Origin: Victivallales bacterium
GTDB lineage: Bacteria > Verrucomicrobiota > Lentisphaeria > Oligosphaerales > Oligosphaeraceae
NCBI GenBank assembly: GCA_017964325.1
Contig: JAGCSE010000114.1
Location: 1 to 17,837, forward strand
Direction: 5' to 3'
DNA: 17,837 nucleotides
The position numbers and the translations under genes were made by a program. This document shows, in pieces, positions 15,304 through 17,837 of this stretch; position 1 is the stretch's first letter; each line of letters starts with the position of its first letter. The notes under the pieces were generated by a model, which saw nothing but the letters and a program-made list of their open reading frames with translations, did not search any database and had not been told where the DNA came from.

Positions 15304-16058
15304 TTTTCCTCCTCCTGGAATATCTCCTCAGAAATTGGAAGTTCATTCAATTGTCGCCGGATTTCTTGCCATGTCGGCAAGTAGGTCTGAAGAATCTGTT
15401 GAAAACGATCATTGTGACTTTTCTCAAGCAAATGAGCCAGTTCATGCACGACAATATACTCCACGCAAGAAATTGGCTTTTTTGCAAGTTCTAAATTGAA
15501 ATATATCACCTTTGCCTTGGAATTACAGGATCCCCAACGAGCACGCATTTTCAATATATCCCACATTTCGGATTTCACACCAAGGCGTTCTTCCCATTTA
15601 GGAACAATAACATCAAGAGTCGCATTCAATTGATTGCGATACCATCCTTCTAAAATTTTCATCCGTTTGTTACACGTAGAATGCAATGGGACATATAGAT
15701 TAAGATAATCACCATTGAGCAAAACTTTTGGAACAACAGTTGCATCTTCAATGACTTTAAGACGATAGGATTGTCCACGCCATAAATGTTCTTCGCCTGA
15801 TACATATCGACGCGTGGGAATTATTGAATGCTCCGTTGCTTTGCGGATTTTATCTGAAAGCCATATCCATTTCTTAAGAATAAAGAGCTTGAGTTTGGTA
15901 TCCGAGGTTTTCAACGGAGCAGAAATATGGGCATGACCATCAGGTGGATATACAGAAAGATGAATATGTTTGATATCCTTGTATTCGACAGTCAAGGCAA
16001 CACCATTGACTACAATGGAAGATGTATTTATCTTTTGACTATCTTCTTCACTTGACAT
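15300..16058 (-). CDS. YgjP-like (SprT-type) zinc metallopeptidase, M48/DUF45 family
   Basis: This 252-residue protein has an N-terminal beta-rich part (about 10-130, including RRYVSGEEHLWRGQSYRL) and a C-terminal peptidase domain. The family signature RWGSCNSKAKVIYFNLEL starts at 174. The zinc motif HELAH is at 205-209, with a third ligand His215 in KSHNDRF and the helix PTWQEIRRQLN after it. YgjP-like proteins are soluble and their substrates are largely unknown; they are frequent partners of hsdR in Type I operons. Here the gene is first in the operon and overlaps hsdR by 4 bases. A role in turnover of R-M subunits is speculation. The ATG at 16058 is the only suitable start, though I see no strong ribosome site ahead of it. 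Confidence 0.9.
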   Translation of the reverse strand: MSSEEDSQKINTSSIVVNGVALTVEYKDIKHIHLSVYPPDGHAHISAPLKTSDTKLKLFILKKWIWLSDKIRKATEHSIIPTRRYVSGEEHLWRGQSYRLKVIEDATVVPKVLLNGDYLNLYVPLHSTCNKRMKILEGWYRNQLNATLDVIVPKWEERLGVKSEMWDILKMRARWGSCNSKAKVIYFNLELAKKPISCVEYIVVHELAHLLEKSHNDRFQQILQTYLPTWQEIRRQLNELPISEEIFQEEEK

Positions 16059-16160
16059 TATCGTAAAAATGTTTTCGAGTTTACTTTTCTAGGAGACACC
16101 TGAAACATATAATATAAGGCATCATTAATCACCTTCCATTATTTTCTTTGACTTTTTCTA

Positions 16161-16189
16161 ATGATATATGACGATGAAATATAGTACAA
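16161..16189 (-). promoter_or_regulatory. Candidate promoter of the R-M operon
   Basis: On the minus strand there is TTGTAC (16189-16184), a 17-base spacer, then TATCAT (16166-16161). It lies about 100 bases before the metallopeptidase start. The 174-base gap 16059-16232 holds nothing else I recognise, except recurring TTCTAG words (16086, 16207, 16220 areas) and no clear terminator for the DUF1638 gene. Confidence 0.4.
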
Positions 16190-16232
16190 GAAGAACTATT
16201 CCCGTTTTCTAGGTGACTAGCCTTCTAGCTTT

Positions 16233-17000
16233 CTATTTCACCACTTTGATCACATCATCGTCATACGACTGCGCGGCGGTTTCGCCAGGCTCCAATACGA
16301 GAAAGTCCTTTTCGTCCCAGTCGCCCGCGACGAAGCGCTCCAGCAGCGACAAGCTCCCTTCGATTTCATGGAAATTCCATTTGAAGAACTTGGCGGCATC
16401 TTCTGAGACTTTACGATATAAAGGCCTGTCGAGGAACGGCATGCGGATGTAGCCGATGTTGCTGTAGTTGTTCAGGCCGCCGGACTCCGTCAGCAGATAT
16501 TCGATCGTCTCGTCATCATATCCTCTGTCTTTGAACACCTGCGTCATCCGCTTCCAGCTCTCTTCCCCGGGCATGTTCGTGTTTTCAATCCAACTCGCTG
16601 TAAACCAATAACATCCGGGTATGGATTGGAAATAGGAGGCATATTTCTCCTTGCTTCCCAAGAAGAACGTGATGCAGTCATGGGCCTTCGGAATGACCAG
16701 CCGATGCTTGTGCGCGCAGATTCCCGTCACGGCATTGGAGCAAAGTCCGTAGCCCAGCAAAATCGCGTCGAAATCATCCACGACGCCGCTTCCTTCGCCT
16801 CTTGCGCAGATTCTGTTGGTATGGGTATCCGCGCCGGATTCCACGGCGTCGATTTCCTTCTGCAACGCCTCGCGAAGCTGTTCGGGCCGTTCGTGCAGGC
16901 CTTGCCGCACCCATGTCATATCGACGACATTCTCCGAGAAAGCCGTCACATACGCCAATTCCCTGTACAACGCCTTGCATGCAATCAGTTTCAGTCTCAT
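16233..17000 (-). CDS. DUF1638 domain protein
   Basis: This 255-residue soluble protein shows the conserved features of DUF1638: KLIACKALYRELAYVTA at the N-terminus, VDMTWVRQGLHERPEQLREALQKEID, DDFDAILLGYGLCSNAVTGICA, LVIPKAHDCITFFLGSKEKY and PGCYWFTASWIE. Cys8, Cys87, Cys94 and Cys108 could serve as metal or cofactor ligands (inference). In other anaerobes such genes sit beside corrinoid methyltransferases and methylotrophy-type genes, but the biochemical role is unknown. No such genes are visible here. The ATG at 17000 with GAAGG 8 bases upstream is preferred over a TTG at 17006. It diverges from the thiS-thiF pair and its GC content resembles the left flank, not the R-M island. Confidence 0.85.
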   Translation of the reverse strand: MRLKLIACKALYRELAYVTAFSENVVDMTWVRQGLHERPEQLREALQKEIDAVESGADTHTNRICARGEGSGVVDDFDAILLGYGLCSNAVTGICAHKHRLVIPKAHDCITFFLGSKEKYASYFQSIPGCYWFTASWIENTNMPGEESWKRMTQVFKDRGYDDETIEYLLTESGGLNNYSNIGYIRMPFLDRPLYRKVSEDAAKFFKWNFHEIEGSLSLLERFVAGDWDEKDFLVLEPGETAAQSYDDDVIKVVK

Positions 17001-17101
17001 TTCCAATGCCTTCTACGCGTTAAAACAATTCTTTGACAACAATCTACTATATACCGACATTGATTTTTTGCGTCATGCGAACGATGTTTTTCCAGCCATT
17101 C

Positions 17102-17130
17102 TTGGACAAAACATCTTTCACGGTTATATT
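17102..17130 (+). promoter_or_regulatory. Weak candidate promoter for thiS-thiF
   Basis: TTGGAC (17102-17107), a 17-base spacer and TATATT (17125-17130). The -10 box is good and the -35 box is poor. It would start transcription just before the structured leader at 17158-17218. A perfect TTGACA at 17033-17038 has no matching -10 box on this strand. Confidence 0.3.
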
Positions 17131-17157
17131 ATTTATTGTTTACATTTTAATTGACCA

Positions 17158-17218
17158 ACGAAAGCCGTTGCGAAGGGGCATACCACCACGGGTATGATTT
17201 CTTTCGTGGCGGCTTTTG
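17158..17218 (+). promoter_or_regulatory. Structured leader with possible pseudoknot ahead of thiS
   Basis: CGAAAGCCG (17159-17167) can pair with CGGCTTTTG (17210-17218), with one G-U. Inside, CATACC (17179-17184) pairs with GGTATG (17191-17196), and the loop CCACG (17186-17190) matches CGTGG (17205-17209), giving an H-type pseudoknot. ACGAAAG (17158-17164) can instead pair with CTTTCGT (17201-17207), which excludes the outer stem and pseudoknot. A ribosome site AGGAGG follows at 17229-17234. The TPP-riboswitch CUGAGA signature is absent. Confidence 0.45.
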
Positions 17219-17239
17219 CGCTTTTTCAGGAGGCATATC

Positions 17240-17434
17240 ATGCTGACAATCAACGGAGAAAAGGTCGATGCCGCAGGCAAAAGCCTCGCGGCGTTCCTCC
17301 AGAAGGCAGGCTTCGATGCGAAACGCGTCGCCGTCGAGCTGAATCTGGAAATTATTCCATTGAAAGACTTTGAGAAAACCATTCTCAAAGACGACGATTC
17401 GCTGGAAATCGTGCGGTTCGTCCAAGGGGGCTGA
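17240..17434 (+). CDS. thiS: Sulfur carrier protein ThiS
   Basis: This 64-residue ubiquitin-fold protein would carry sulfur as a C-terminal thiocarboxylate for the thiazole ring of thiamin. It starts MLTINGEKVDAAGKSLAAFL, has the VAVELNLEIIP strand typical of ThiS and ends in the required Gly-Gly. Length is normal (about 64-67). The ATG at 17240 has AGGAGG (17229-17234... spacing 5) upstream; the frame is open from 17216 without such support. ThiF, two bases downstream, would adenylate its C-terminus. A MoaD-like carrier for molybdopterin is the alternative, but the length and neighbouring thiF favour ThiS. Confidence 0.85.
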   Translation: MLTINGEKVDAAGKSLAAFLQKAGFDAKRVAVELNLEIIPLKDFEKTILKDDDSLEIVRFVQGG

Positions 17435-17436
17435 CC

Positions 17437-17837
17437 ATGATCGACAAAAGCGAACTCGACCGCGCGTTCGACGCGCGTTTCGCACCCGAAATCAAGGCGA
17501 AGCTGCAGGCGGCCCGCGTCGCCGTTGCGGGGCTTGGCGGTCTCGGCTCGAACATCGCCGTCATGCTCGCGCGAAGCGGCGTCGGCCACCTGAAACTGGT
17601 CGATTTTGACAAAGTCGATGTGACGAATCTCAATCGTCAAATGTATGGCATTCCGCATCTTGGGCGATTCAAGACGGATGCCGTCCGCGACATTCTCGCC
17701 GACATCAATCCCTATCTGGACATCGAAACCGTCTGCACCACCGTCACGCCGGAGAACGCCGTAGAACTCTTTCGCGGCTGGCTCATCGTCTGCGAGGCGT
17801 TCGACCGCCCCGAACACAAGGCCATGCTCGTGCGAAC
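17437..17837 (+). CDS. thiF: ThiS adenylyltransferase ThiF, N-terminal part
   Basis: The window ends after 133 codons of this E1-like enzyme. It would activate the C-terminus of ThiS with ATP. Visible features: the nucleotide-binding AGLGGLGSN (residues 31-39), the acidic LVDFDKVDVTNLNRQ (54-68) that binds ATP-Mg and closes the fold, Arg77 and Lys79 in GRFKTDAVRDIL, INPYLDIE, and IVCEAFDRPEHKAML, which resembles the anaerobe-type ThiF subfamily (about 200 residues). A related MoeB/HesA function is less likely beside ThiS. It starts 2 bases after the thiS stop with AGGGGG before the ATG, so the two are coupled. Other thiazole genes such as thiG and thiH would be expected beyond the window. Confidence 0.85.
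   Translation, partial: MIDKSELDRAFDARFAPEIKAKLQAARVAVAGLGGLGSNIAVMLARSGVGHLKLVDFDKVDVTNLNRQMYGIPHLGRFKTDAVRDILADINPYLDIETVCTTVTPENAVELFRGWLIVCEAFDRPEHKAMLVR

Noticed and set aside
17158..17239. TPP riboswitch before thiS
   Set aside because: The conserved CUGAGA and the second-arm sequence are absent; the visible pairing is of another kind.
17140..17817. Minus-strand frame of 225 codons over thiS-thiF
   Set aside because: It is the antisense of thiS and thiF, whose motifs (terminal Gly-Gly, GLGGLGSN) are clear.

Overview
The window looks like a chromosomal segment of a gut-type anaerobe, most plausibly a Lentisphaerota (Victivallis-like) bacterium. The basis is indirect: a large secreted clan GH-A glycosidase, a GntR-type regulator with a sugar-sensor-like C-terminal region, a small radical SAM/SPASM protein, a DUF1638 protein and an anaerobe-type ThiS/ThiF pair. 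I cannot run a search to confirm the taxon. The flanks (1 to about 4.7 kb and 16.2 kb to the end) are visibly GC-rich. The middle (about 5.1 to 16.2 kb) is clearly AT-richer, as expected for an acquired defence island.

Left part (1-4776, all minus strand): one apparent operon, read right to left. It contains a promoter, a radical SAM/SPASM enzyme, a GntR-family regulator, a secreted glycosidase of 854 residues and an MDR dehydrogenase that runs off the left end. The first three genes are separated by 11 and 17 bases. A roughly 535-base gene-free stretch to its right holds a cluster of five perfect GC-rich or mixed palindromes.

Middle part (5253-16189): a Type I restriction-modification operon on the minus strand, in the order YgjP-like metallopeptidase, hsdR, hsdM, YhcG/DUF1016 nuclease, a 44-codon small ORF and hsdS. 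Downstream of hsdS lies a second hsdS cassette in the opposite orientation. It is complete from its first conserved residues to its stop but has no start codon. Next to it is a Hin/Mpi-type serine DNA invertase. The two hsdS copies share two pairs of inverted repeats, IR-A at the 5' ends (31 bp, 1 mismatch) and IR-B at the centre (53 bp, 1 mismatch). Both sit in the same reading frame in the two copies. Inversion at IR-A would swap the whole specificity gene and inversion at IR-B would swap only the second target-recognition domain, giving four possible HsdS proteins. This is the main find: a self-contained phase-variable Type I R-M locus. The principle is known from other bacteria; this arrangement may be undescribed in this lineage.

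Right part (16233-17837): a DUF1638 gene (minus strand), then a divergent thiS-thiF pair (plus strand) that starts thiamin thiazole synthesis. Ahead of thiS is a compact potential RNA structure with an H-type pseudoknot and a competing helix. It carries no recognisable TPP-riboswitch signature.
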